Below are positions 8,320 to 15,834 of a DNA stretch of 64,000 bases, in pieces. Numbering within the stretch: the stretch's first letter is position 1; each line of letters opens with the position of its first letter. The notes under the pieces are model-generated. The model saw only the letters and a list, made by a program, of their open reading frames with translations. It made no database searches and was not told the origin of the DNA. The DNA is taken from positions 7,068,001-7,132,000 of the forward strand of contig NZ_RKQF01000001.1 of NCBI RefSeq assembly GCF_003814875.1, read 5' to 3'. This stretch comes from Streptomyces sp. Ag109_O5-1 (GTDB taxonomy: Bacteria; Actinomycetota; Actinomycetes; Streptomycetales; Streptomycetaceae). The translations under genes were made by a program, and so were the position numbers.

Positions 8320-10122
8320 ATGGCCGTCAACCTGGTCAATGTCGAGAACGTCAGCAAGGTCTACGGCACCCGTGCCCTGCTGGACGGCGTCTCGCTCGGC
8401 GTGTCGGAGGGCGACCGCATCGGCGTGGTGGGCCGCAACGGCGACGGCAAGACCACCCTCATCAGGATGCTCGCCAGGCTGGAGGAAGCCGACACCGGCC
8501 GCGTCACGCACTCGGGCGGACTGCGCAGCGGAGTCCTCACCCAGCACGACTCCCTCGACCCGGCCGCCACCGTCCGGCACGAGGTCATCGGCGACATGGC
8601 CGACCACGAGTGGGCCGGCAACGCCAAGGTCAGGGACGTTCTCACGGGCCTCTTCGGCGGCCTGGACCTGCCGGGCTTCCCCAAGGGCCTGGACACCGTC
8701 ATCGGCCCGCTCTCGGGTGGTGAGCGGCGGCGCATCGCGCTCGCCAAGCTGCTCATCGAGGAGCAGGACCTGCTGGTCCTGGACGAGCCCACCAACCACC
8801 TCGACGTCGAGGGCATCGCCTGGCTGGCCCGGCACCTGCGCGAGCGCCGCTCGGCCCTCGTCTGCGTCACCCACGACCGGTGGTTCCTGGACCAGGTCTG
8901 CACCCGTATGTGGGACGTCCAGCGCGGCGCCGTCTACGAGTACGAGGGCGGCTACTCCGACTACGTCTTCGCCCGCGCGGAGCGCGAGCGGATCGCGGCC
9001 ACCGAGGAGACCAAGCGGCAGAACCTGGTCCGCAAGGAGCTGGCCTGGCTGCGCCGCGGCGCCCCCGCCCGTACCTCCAAGCCGCGCTTCCGGGTCGAGG
9101 CCGCCAACGAGCTGATCAAGGACGTGCCGCCGCCGCGCGACACCTCCGAGCTGATGAAGTTCGCCTCCTCCCGGCTCGGCAAGACCGTCTTCGACCTGGA
9201 GGACGTGACCGTCCAGGCCGGGCCCAAGGTGCTGCTCAAGCACGTCACCTGGCAGCTCGGCCCCGGCGACCGCATCGGCCTGGTCGGCGTCAACGGCGCC
9301 GGCAAGACCTCGCTGCTGCGGGCCATGGCCGAGGCCGCCCGGACCGAGGGCGAGGCCCAGCCGGCGGCCGGCCGGGTCGTCGTCGGCAAGACCGTCAAGC
9401 TCGCCTACCTCTCCCAGGAGGTCGCCGAGCTGAACCCTGCCACCCGGGTCCTGGAAGCCGTCCAGCAGGTCCGCGAGCGCGTCGACCTCGGCAAGGGGCG
9501 CGAGATGACCGCCGGGCAGCTGTGCGAGACGTTCGGCTTCAGCAAGGAGAAGCAGTGGACGCCGGTCGGCGACCTGTCCGGCGGTGAGCGCCGCCGCCTC
9601 CAGCTGCTGCGCCTCCTCATGGACGAGCCGAACGTCCTCTTCCTCGACGAGCCCACCAACGACCTCGACATCGAGACCCTCACCCAGCTGGAGGACGTCC
9701 TCGACGGCTGGCCCGGCTCGATGATCGTCATCTCCCACGACCGGTTCTTCGTCGAGCGGACCACGGACCGGGTCTTCGCCCTCCTCGGCGACGCCACCCT
9801 GCGGATGCTGCCGCGCGGCATCGACGAGTACCTGGAGCGACGGCAGCGCATGGAGGAGACGGTCGCCGCCACCGCCGTCGCCCCCAAGGCCCCCACGGCC
9901 GAGCGCAGCGCCGCCGACCAGCGCGCCGCCAAGAAGGAGCTCCAGAAGATCGAGCGTCAGCTGGACCGCGTCTCCGAGAAGGAGACCAAGCTGCACGACC
10001 AGATCGCCGCCAACGCCACGGACTTCGCCAAGGTCGCCGAACTCGACGCGCAGCTGCGTGACCTGGCGGGGGAGCGCGAGGAACTGGAGATGCGCTGGCT
10101 GGAGCTGGCGGAGGACGCGTAG
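8320..10122 (+). CDS. ABC-F family ATPase, Uup-like
   Basis: This is a soluble double ATP-binding-cassette protein of the ABC-F class, whose members act on ribosomes rather than as membrane transporters. The 600-residue product has Walker A GRNGDGKTT near residue 38, signature LSGGERRR near 130, Walker B LLVLDEPTNHLD near 153, second Walker A GVNGAGKTS near 322, and second LSGGERRR and LDEPTNDLD. A coiled-coil C-terminus (KKELQKIERQLDRVSEKE onward) matches the Uup subtype. ATG 8320 follows AGGAG at 8311-8315. A likely -10 TACGCT lies at 8281-8286. Housekeeping or antibiotic-protection roles cannot be told apart from sequence alone. Confidence 0.92.
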   Translation: MAVNLVNVENVSKVYGTRALLDGVSLGVSEGDRIGVVGRNGDGKTTLIRMLARLEEADTGRVTHSGGLRSGVLTQHDSLDPAATVRHEVIGDMADHEWAGNAKVRDVLTGLFGGLDLPGFPKGLDTVIGPLSGGERRRIALAKLLIEEQDLLVLDEPTNHLDVEGIAWLARHLRERRSALVCVTHDRWFLDQVCTRMWDVQRGAVYEYEGGYSDYVFARAERERIAATEETKRQNLVRKELAWLRRGAPARTSKPRFRVEAANELIKDVPPPRDTSELMKFASSRLGKTVFDLEDVTVQAGPKVLLKHVTWQLGPGDRIGLVGVNGAGKTSLLRAMAEAARTEGEAQPAAGRVVVGKTVKLAYLSQEVAELNPATRVLEAVQQVRERVDLGKGREMTAGQLCETFGFSKEKQWTPVGDLSGGERRRLQLLRLLMDEPNVLFLDEPTNDLDIETLTQLEDVLDGWPGSMIVISHDRFFVERTTDRVFALLGDATLRMLPRGIDEYLERRQRMEETVAATAVAPKAPTAERSAADQRAAKKELQKIERQLDRVSEKETKLHDQIAANATDFAKVAELDAQLRDLAGEREELEMRWLELAEDA

Positions 10123-10160
10123 CGCTCCGCTGGGGGCGCCGTGACGGGGCGTCGGTCGGG

Positions 10161-10211
10161 TGCGGGTGAGTTGTGGCTGGTCGCGCAGTTCCCCGCGCCC
10201 CTTTGGGGCGC
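10161..10211. repeat. Dispersed Streptomyces intergenic palindromic repeat, copy 2
   Basis: The core GGTCGCGCAGTTCCCCGCG is the same as copy 1 at 1029-1075. It is followed by GCGCCCC/GGGGCGC arms around a short T-rich loop. It sits 39 bp after the ABC-F stop and may terminate its transcript. Confidence 0.75.
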
Positions 10212-10238
10212 TGCCCTGACGGGGCTCGCATGCGCCGG

Positions 10239-10448
10239 TCAGGCGACCTGGCCGCCGACGCCCGAGCGTCCCTCGGGGACGGACAGCAGGCCGACGATCG
10301 TCTGGTCGCGGACCTCTTCGCCGAGTACGGCGGCCACCGCGTCGGTGATCGCCGCGATCAGGCGTGCGGGGGCGTCCGGGACCTGCGGATGCTGGTAGGC
10401 CGCCTCGCGCAGGCTGAGTGTGATGTTCGGGGCGGCCTGGCCGGTCAC
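10239..10448 (-). pseudogene. 4-oxalocrotonate tautomerase-like gene, start lost
   Basis: The conceptual product carries a tautomerase-family sequence: PNITLSLREA at the front, a central helix ARLIAAITDAVAAVLGE and the C-terminal VPEGRSGVGG, comparable to the GIGGE end of 4-oxalocrotonate tautomerases. In this family the catalytic proline must be residue 1 after Met removal. Here the codon before that proline (about 10430) is GCC and not a start, and the nearest upstream start, GTG 10446-10448, would add six residues with only a weak SD. Its broken neighbour supports decay. An alternative is a functional protein that no longer uses Pro-1. Confidence 0.5.
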
Positions 10449-10670
10449 GGCCCCGCCCGTACCGCGCCGGTGCGGCGGAATGCCGACCGACCGGCGGCGC
10501 CGGATAGTGGCCATCGCGCCGACCGGCACGCGGCGATCGCCGGCTGGCTCGCCCCCGGCGCGGCCGCCTGGCGCCGCGTGCTCACCCCGCTGACCCCGGC
10601 GCAGCGCGACCTGTTCGTCGAGACCCTGCGCGCGTACGAGGCCGCGGTGGCGGAGGAACGCGGGCGCTGA
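10449..10670 (+). pseudogene. Truncated, frameshifted MarR-family regulator remnant
   Basis: Only the wing and C-terminal dimerisation end of a MarR-type regulator remain. VRRNAD (from 10470) lies in one frame. The wing-like DRRRRIVAIAPTGTR (about 10489-10535) lies in the +1 frame. The tail AAIAGWLAPGAAAWRRVLTP through RDLFVETLRAYE returns to the first frame and ends at TGA 10670. The N-terminal two thirds are missing, and the break adjoins the lost start of the divergent tautomerase gene. Confidence 0.5.
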
Positions 10671-10927
10671 CCGCCGAGGGCGGTACGCACCGGCGTGAAT
10701 CAGCCGTGCGCAATCCCCTTGCGCACACCCGGTGATGGGGCCGTGAAGACGCGTAACGGCGGTATCACGGGGCGGTTCTCCCTCGGGAACAGCGGCAGAT
10801 GTGGGCCCGTGGCCTGTCGGTGCCGGGTGGTAGAAAGGTCCGTCTGAGAACTGTCTGAGAACGGCCTCGGGGCCGTCACGAGCCTCAGGCGTGGCTAAAA
10901 ATCAGTGAACGAGGGGGAAGAACGCTG

Positions 10928-12676
10928 ATGACTCAGCCGCCCGACCAGCCGCCGCAGGGCGGTTTCGGAGCACCGCAGGACCAGCCGCCGCCGGCCGGTG
11001 GCTTCGGTGCCCCGCAACAGCCGCCCGCGCAGGGAGGTTTCGGCGCGCCTCCGCCTCTTCCTCCCCAGCCGCCCTACGGATCCCCGGTCCCGCCCCAGCA
11101 GCCGCACCCCGGATACGGCTACCCGCAGCAGCCCGGACCCTACGCGCAACCGGGCCCGTACGGGCCGCAGCCGGGGTACGGGTACCCCCAGCAACCGCCG
11201 TACCCCGGTGGGCCGGTGACGACCCCGCCGCCCGGCAGCGGCGCGGGCGGCGGCGGGCCCTTCAGGGGCAGGCCCGCACTGGTCGTCGCGGCGGCGGTGG
11301 CGGGGCTGCTGGTCGTCGGCGGCACGGTGTACGCCGTGACCGGCGGCGGGGGCGGTGGCAAGAAGCCGGTCGCCCGGCAGTCGGACGACCCCAAGGCCTC
11401 CGGCACCCCGGTCAACCCCGGTGACGGCAGCGGAAACGGCGGCAAGGACCCGGAGAACCTCAACACGGGCCGCAAGCCCGGCGAGGCCAAGGTGCTCTGG
11501 TACAAGTCGGCGCCCGACGCGCCCGCGAACGGCGCCGACGCCCCCGGCATGTGGATCACCGGGAAGACGGCGGTGAAGGCGGCGTACAAGCAGGTCTTCG
11601 CCTACAACGTGGGCAACGGCAACCCGACCTGGGCCCCGATCACGTTCCCGCAGAAGATCTGCGCGGTCACCGCACACAAGTCGGCGGACGACAAGGTCGT
11701 CGTGGCCTACATGAACGGCACCAGCGACCAGGCCAAGTGCAACCAGTTGCAGGAGATCGATCTCAACACGGGCAACAAGGGCTGGACCGCGACCGTCGCG
11801 GACGGCGGGCTGTTCGACAGCGCGCTCAGCATCGCTCTGACGATCAGTGGAAAGACACTGATGGTCGGCCGTTCCGAGTCGGGCACGGCCTACGACCTCG
11901 GCAGCGGCGACAAGTTGTACGACAAGAAGAAGTACGGCACGGCCTGTTTCCCGACGGCGTTCGCGGGCGGCACGGACCGGCTGATCGAGGTGGCATCCTG
12001 CGATGCCGGCGGCAGCGACGAACACGACGAGATCTCGCAGCTCGACCCGGCCACCGGCAGGGTCGAGTGGACCCAGCCGGTCAAGAAGGGCTGGCAGGTC
12101 CAGCGGACCTACTCCGTCGACCCGCTCGTGGTCTACATGACCAACGAGGACAAGAAGGCCTGGAACATCTCGACGCTGGACGGCAAGGGCACGTTCCGTT
12201 CCGAGGTCAAGGTCGACGAGAAGTTCGCGCCCCAGTGCGGCTGGGCGCTCCTCACCCGTGACCTGCAGGGCTGCCAGGGCGTGGCCGCCGACGCCGACAC
12301 CCTCTACCTGCCGACCGATGTGAGCGGCGGCGCCAACGAGATCGTCGCGATCAGCCTCGCCGACGGCAGGGCGAAGTGGCGTGTGAAGTCCCCGACGGAC
12401 GAGTCGATGTACCCGGTCAAGGCCGAGGGCGGCAAGCTCGTCGCGTACGTACGGCCGTCGTACGACGCGGGCGGCCAGGTCGTGTCGGTCCCGACCGCCG
12501 GCGCGAGCCACGAGACCACCAGGCTGCTGCAGAACCCGCAGCACACCGCCGACATCGAGGACAGCTTCTACGACGGCGCCGTCGACTGGGTCGACGGTCG
12601 CTTCTACGTCTCCTCCACGCGGCTGACCGGCAGCGACCAAGCGAAGGAGAAGCTGATGATGGCCTTCGGCAACTGA
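10928..12676 (+). CDS. Membrane-anchored beta-propeller (PQQ-like) protein, paralogue A
   Basis: The 582-residue protein has a Pro/Gln/Gly-rich cytoplasmic N-terminus (about 1-100, with repeated GYGYPQQP-type motifs), one membrane helix (LVVAAAVAGLLVVGGTVYAV, near residue 120), a charged Gly/Lys linker, and an extracellular PQQ/WD-like beta-propeller of about 420 residues with repeated IDLNTGNKGWTATV and LDPATGRVEWTQPV type blades. The architecture resembles the sensor half of AfsK-like kinases but no kinase domain is present. ATG 10928 follows the purine-rich SD GAGGGGGAAG. It lies 85 bp before its paralogue and is probably cotranscribed with it. Confidence 0.85.
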   Translation: MTQPPDQPPQGGFGAPQDQPPPAGGFGAPQQPPAQGGFGAPPPLPPQPPYGSPVPPQQPHPGYGYPQQPGPYAQPGPYGPQPGYGYPQQPPYPGGPVTTPPPGSGAGGGGPFRGRPALVVAAAVAGLLVVGGTVYAVTGGGGGGKKPVARQSDDPKASGTPVNPGDGSGNGGKDPENLNTGRKPGEAKVLWYKSAPDAPANGADAPGMWITGKTAVKAAYKQVFAYNVGNGNPTWAPITFPQKICAVTAHKSADDKVVVAYMNGTSDQAKCNQLQEIDLNTGNKGWTATVADGGLFDSALSIALTISGKTLMVGRSESGTAYDLGSGDKLYDKKKYGTACFPTAFAGGTDRLIEVASCDAGGSDEHDEISQLDPATGRVEWTQPVKKGWQVQRTYSVDPLVVYMTNEDKKAWNISTLDGKGTFRSEVKVDEKFAPQCGWALLTRDLQGCQGVAADADTLYLPTDVSGGANEIVAISLADGRAKWRVKSPTDESMYPVKAEGGKLVAYVRPSYDAGGQVVSVPTAGASHETTRLLQNPQHTADIEDSFYDGAVDWVDGRFYVSSTRLTGSDQAKEKLMMAFGN

Positions 12677-12761
12677 GCGCGGCCCGTCCCGCGCCGTCCG
12701 CAGTCCGTCACCCCGTGCCGTCCGCAACCGTCTCGCGCGCCGTCCTCCGAGGTACCCCGTC

Positions 12762-14459
12762 ATGACCCAGCCGCCCCCTCCGCCGCCCAACCAGCCCCCA
12801 CAGCAGCCCGGGTTCGGGCCTGCGCAGCAGCCCCGGCCCCCGGCCCCCCAGCCGGGCTACGGCTACCCCCAGCAGCCGCCCCAGCCCGCGCAGCCCGGCT
12901 ACGGCTACCCGGCCCAGCCCCCCACGGGCCCCAACCCCTATGCCCAGCAGTCCGGTTACGGCTACCCGGGGTACCCGGGCGGCCCCACCGCGCCCACCAT
13001 GCCGATCCCGTCCAAGCCGAAGAACAACGCCGCGCTGTTCATCGTCATCGCGGCGGTCGTCGCGATCGCGCTGATCGTCGGCGGCGGTATCTGGTACGCC
13101 CACTCCTCCGGCGGCGACGGGAAGAAGGACGACACCGCGAGTTCCGGCGGCGGCACCGGTGGAAAGGACACCGGCAAGGACGGTGAGGGCGGCAAGGGCA
13201 CCGAGAAGGTGCCCGCGAACACCACCTCCAAGGTCCTCTTCCAGGTCCCGCTGCCCACGACGAAGGACACGACGGTCACCGCCGGTTCCTGGCTCACCGA
13301 CAAGGTGTACGCGAAGAGCGGCGTCGGCGAGATCGTCGGCTACGACCCCGACTCGGGCGCCAAGCTGTGGACGGTCCCGCTGCCCGGCCCGGTCTGCTAC
13401 GCCAGCGGGCGCGTCAGCGCGGACGGCAGGACGGCGGTCGTCTTCCAGCCGAGGACACCCCCCAAGGGCTCCTCGGCGGGCTGCAGCCAGGTCGCCGCGA
13501 TCGACCTGAACGCCGGCAAACGGCTGTGGACCAAGTCGATCAAGTCCGGTGACATAGCGGTCGACTTCAACAATGTGACGGTGGCCCAGCAGACGGTCGC
13601 GGTCGGCGGCACCAGCGGCGGCGCCGCCTTCGACCTCTCCTCCGGCACGGTCCGGTGGCAGCCGAAGCCGGGCGACGGCTGCTACGACGCCGGTTACGGC
13701 GGCGGCACCAAGCTGGTTGCGGTCCGCAGGTGCGGCAGCGGCGACACCGGACAGCTGCACATCCAGACCCTCGACCCGGCCTCCGGCAAGGTGATCTCCG
13801 AGTACACGATGACGTCGGGCATCGACTACGCCAGCGTCGTGTCGACCGACCCGCTGGTGGTGGCCGCCGACGTCAACGACAGCGCGGGCGACGGCAGCGG
13901 CTTCTCGGACGTCTTCTCCATCGACAACAGGACCGGCAAGCTGCGCACCCGTATCTCCACCCCGGGCAGCTCGTACGCGGTCCGCTGCGACGGCATCTAC
14001 GAGGTGGAGAAGTGCAAGGGCGTGACGGTCGGCAACGACCGGCTGTACCTGGCCACCGAGGAGCACGACGGCAGCGGGGACGGCACGAGGACCAACGAGA
14101 TCGTCGCCTTCGACCTGGCCACCGGAGAGCAGACCGGCCAGCGCGCCGACGCCGGGAACGGCTACACGATCACGCCCCTGCGCATGGACGGTCCGAACGT
14201 GATCGCGTACAAGAACGCGCCGTACGACAAGGGCGGTCAGATCGTCAGTATCGACGGCGGTTCGTTCAAGGAGACCAAACTGCTGGAGAACCCGGTGACC
14301 GTGGCGGTCAAGGCGATCGAGACCAGCCTGTCGCCCGAGTACGCTGAGGTCCTCTACTCCCAGGGGCACCTGTACATGTCGGCCGTGTACGCCCGTACCG
14401 CGAGTTCGTCGTCGGCGGGCAAGGAGTACCTGGTCGCCGCGTTCGGTACGGGTGGCTGA
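12762..14459 (+). CDS. Membrane-anchored beta-propeller (PQQ-like) protein, paralogue B
   Basis: This 565-residue tandem paralogue of the preceding gene has the same order: Pro/Gln-rich N-terminus with GYGYPQQPPQP and GYGYPAQPP motifs, one membrane helix (NNAALFIVIAAVVAIALIVG near residue 90), a Gly/Lys linker and an extracellular propeller. The final blade aligns closely: IVSIDGGSFKETKLLENP here against VVSVPTAGASHETTRLLQNP in paralogue A. Both begin MTQPP. Ligand and partner are unknown. The tandem arrangement implies duplication and later divergence. Confidence 0.85.
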   Translation: MTQPPPPPPNQPPQQPGFGPAQQPRPPAPQPGYGYPQQPPQPAQPGYGYPAQPPTGPNPYAQQSGYGYPGYPGGPTAPTMPIPSKPKNNAALFIVIAAVVAIALIVGGGIWYAHSSGGDGKKDDTASSGGGTGGKDTGKDGEGGKGTEKVPANTTSKVLFQVPLPTTKDTTVTAGSWLTDKVYAKSGVGEIVGYDPDSGAKLWTVPLPGPVCYASGRVSADGRTAVVFQPRTPPKGSSAGCSQVAAIDLNAGKRLWTKSIKSGDIAVDFNNVTVAQQTVAVGGTSGGAAFDLSSGTVRWQPKPGDGCYDAGYGGGTKLVAVRRCGSGDTGQLHIQTLDPASGKVISEYTMTSGIDYASVVSTDPLVVAADVNDSAGDGSGFSDVFSIDNRTGKLRTRISTPGSSYAVRCDGIYEVEKCKGVTVGNDRLYLATEEHDGSGDGTRTNEIVAFDLATGEQTGQRADAGNGYTITPLRMDGPNVIAYKNAPYDKGGQIVSIDGGSFKETKLLENPVTVAVKAIETSLSPEYAEVLYSQGHLYMSAVYARTASSSSAGKEYLVAAFGTGG

Positions 14460-14649
14460 CACCTCGTCAGACGGCCGCACCCGGCATCACCCGGTACGCG
14501 CTCTTCACCCGCGAATACCAGAAAAGCAAGAGATTCCTCCGATCCGGGGCACTTCTCATCGGTAGGGGCAGCGCAACGTCGAACAAGCGTGTAGCTTCCG
14601 GGGGCATGAAGGACGAGGTGCCGGGGGGCCCTCTGTCCATGCGGACCAG

Positions 14650-14677
14650 TGGGCATCCATAGTGGGGCATCCATTGG
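14650..14677 (+). repeat. Direct repeat GGGCATCCAT before the response regulator
   Basis: Two copies of GGGCATCCAT, 15 bp apart in phase, sit just upstream of the SD of the gene starting at 14698. They could be a regulator-binding site or a chance duplication. Confidence 0.35.
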
Positions 14678-14697
14678 GGGGACTGGGGGGTTGCTCT

Positions 14698-15387
14698 ATG
14701 GGAGTGCGGCTCATGGTGGTCGACGACCACCGTCTGCTCGCCGAGGCGCTGGCCTCGGCGCTGAAACTGCGTGGCCACCGGGTGCTCGCGGCGGCCGCCC
14801 CGGCGGCGGGCGCGGCGGAGCTGGTGATCACACGGGCGCCCGAGGTGTGCCTGCTCGGTACGGCGACACCGGCCGAGCCGGGGATCTTCGACCCGGTGGT
14901 GCGGATCAAGAAGGAACGCCCGCAGGTCGCGGTACTGGTACTGGGCCCGGTGCCGTCCCCGCGGGGCATCGCGGCGGCGTTCGCCGCGGGTGCGTCCGGC
15001 TATGTACGGCACGACGAGCGGATAGAGGGCGTCGAGCGGGCGATCATGAAGGCGCGGGCGGGTGAGGCGGCCGTCGCGCCCGCCCTCCTCCAGAGCGCGT
15101 TCAGCGAACTCCTCAACCCCGCCGCCCAGCCGGACGACGAGGGCCAGCGGCTCCTCCAGATACTCACCCCGAGGGAGGTCGAGGTCCTGGTGCGCGTCGC
15201 CGACGGCGAGGACACGAGGCTGATCGCCGCCGGCATGGGCATCGCCCCGAGCACGGCCCGCACCCATGTGCAGAGGGTCCTGATGAAACTGGGCGTGGGA
15301 TCGAGACTGGAGGCAGCGGCACTGGCGGCACGAACAGGGCTGCTGGACCGGGCGGGACCTCTGAACGGCGGGAGCGAGATTCCCTAG
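14698..15387 (+). CDS. Atypical NarL/LuxR response regulator lacking phospho-acceptor Asp
   Basis: This 229-residue DNA-binding regulator has an N-terminal receiver-like domain and a C-terminal LuxR HTH (LTPREVEVLVRVADGEDTRL, then STARTHVQRVLMKLGV). The acidic pair of beta-1 is kept (VVDDHRLLAEAL), but the beta-3 position that normally carries the phosphorylated Asp reads VCLLGTATPAEP, with Gly in place of Asp, and the beta-5 lysine region reads GYVRHDE. It therefore probably works without His-Asp phosphotransfer. ATG 14698 follows a G-rich SD; an earlier in-frame ATG (14662) lacks one. No histidine kinase adjoins it. Confidence 0.85.
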   Translation: MGVRLMVVDDHRLLAEALASALKLRGHRVLAAAAPAAGAAELVITRAPEVCLLGTATPAEPGIFDPVVRIKKERPQVAVLVLGPVPSPRGIAAAFAAGASGYVRHDERIEGVERAIMKARAGEAAVAPALLQSAFSELLNPAAQPDDEGQRLLQILTPREVEVLVRVADGEDTRLIAAGMGIAPSTARTHVQRVLMKLGVGSRLEAAALAARTGLLDRAGPLNGGSEIP

Positions 15388-15388
15388 G

Positions 15389-15460
15389 GGCGCGAGGCTG
15401 TATCAATGTGCGGCTCCGCCGCGCGGGCGCGACCAGCCCCCACACACCCGCAGCCGAACA
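15389..15460. repeat. Dispersed Streptomyces intergenic repeat, inverted relative (copy 3)
   Basis: The stretch contains the GCGCGACCAGCCCCC and CACACCCGCAGCC blocks that are reverse-complement counterparts of the GGCTGGTCGCGC block in copies 1 and 2, plus the palindromic CGGCTCCGCCG. It separates two convergent genes, where it may terminate both. Confidence 0.6.
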
Positions 15461-15471
15461 ACCACCGGCAG

Positions 15472-15807
15472 CTAGTTCTCGGCCTCCTCCACCGGAGGCA
15501 CCGGTGGAGGGGTCGGCCGAAGCCACAGCCACACCAGGAAGAACACCCCGAGCAGCAGCATCCCGATGCCCGTCCACAGGTTGATGTTGATCCCCTGCGC
15601 CTTGTCGATCTCGGCCTGCGAGTCCGTGATCCCGGCGATCGTGACGATGATCCCGTACAGCACGAACAGCCCACCGATGATCCGCCGCAGGTCGAAGATC
15701 CGCGCGGCGGTCGTGGACCTGCTCTCCAGCTCGGTGACCTCGCGCTGGACGTCCTGCTCGGAGTAGTGGAACCCGGAGTGCTCCGGGCGCCCGGAGTCGT
15801 CGTTCAT
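15472..15807 (-). CDS. Small two-helix membrane protein beside the symporter
   Basis: This 111-residue protein has a polar N-terminus (residues 1-40), two membrane helices (IIGGLFVLYGIIVTIAGI and LWTGIGMLLLGVFFLVWLWL) and a Pro/Glu tail. I do not recognise a named family. It starts 27 bp downstream of the sodium:solute symporter stop on the same strand, so it is likely cotranscribed and may be an accessory subunit of that transporter, in the way DUF485/DUF997 proteins accompany other symporters. Confidence 0.75.
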   Translation of the reverse strand: MNDDSGRPEHSGFHYSEQDVQREVTELESRSTTAARIFDLRRIIGGLFVLYGIIVTIAGITDSQAEIDKAQGININLWTGIGMLLLGVFFLVWLWLRPTPPPVPPVEEAEN

Positions 15808-15834
15808 GGTGCTTCCATTCTTCAGCGGCGGCGA

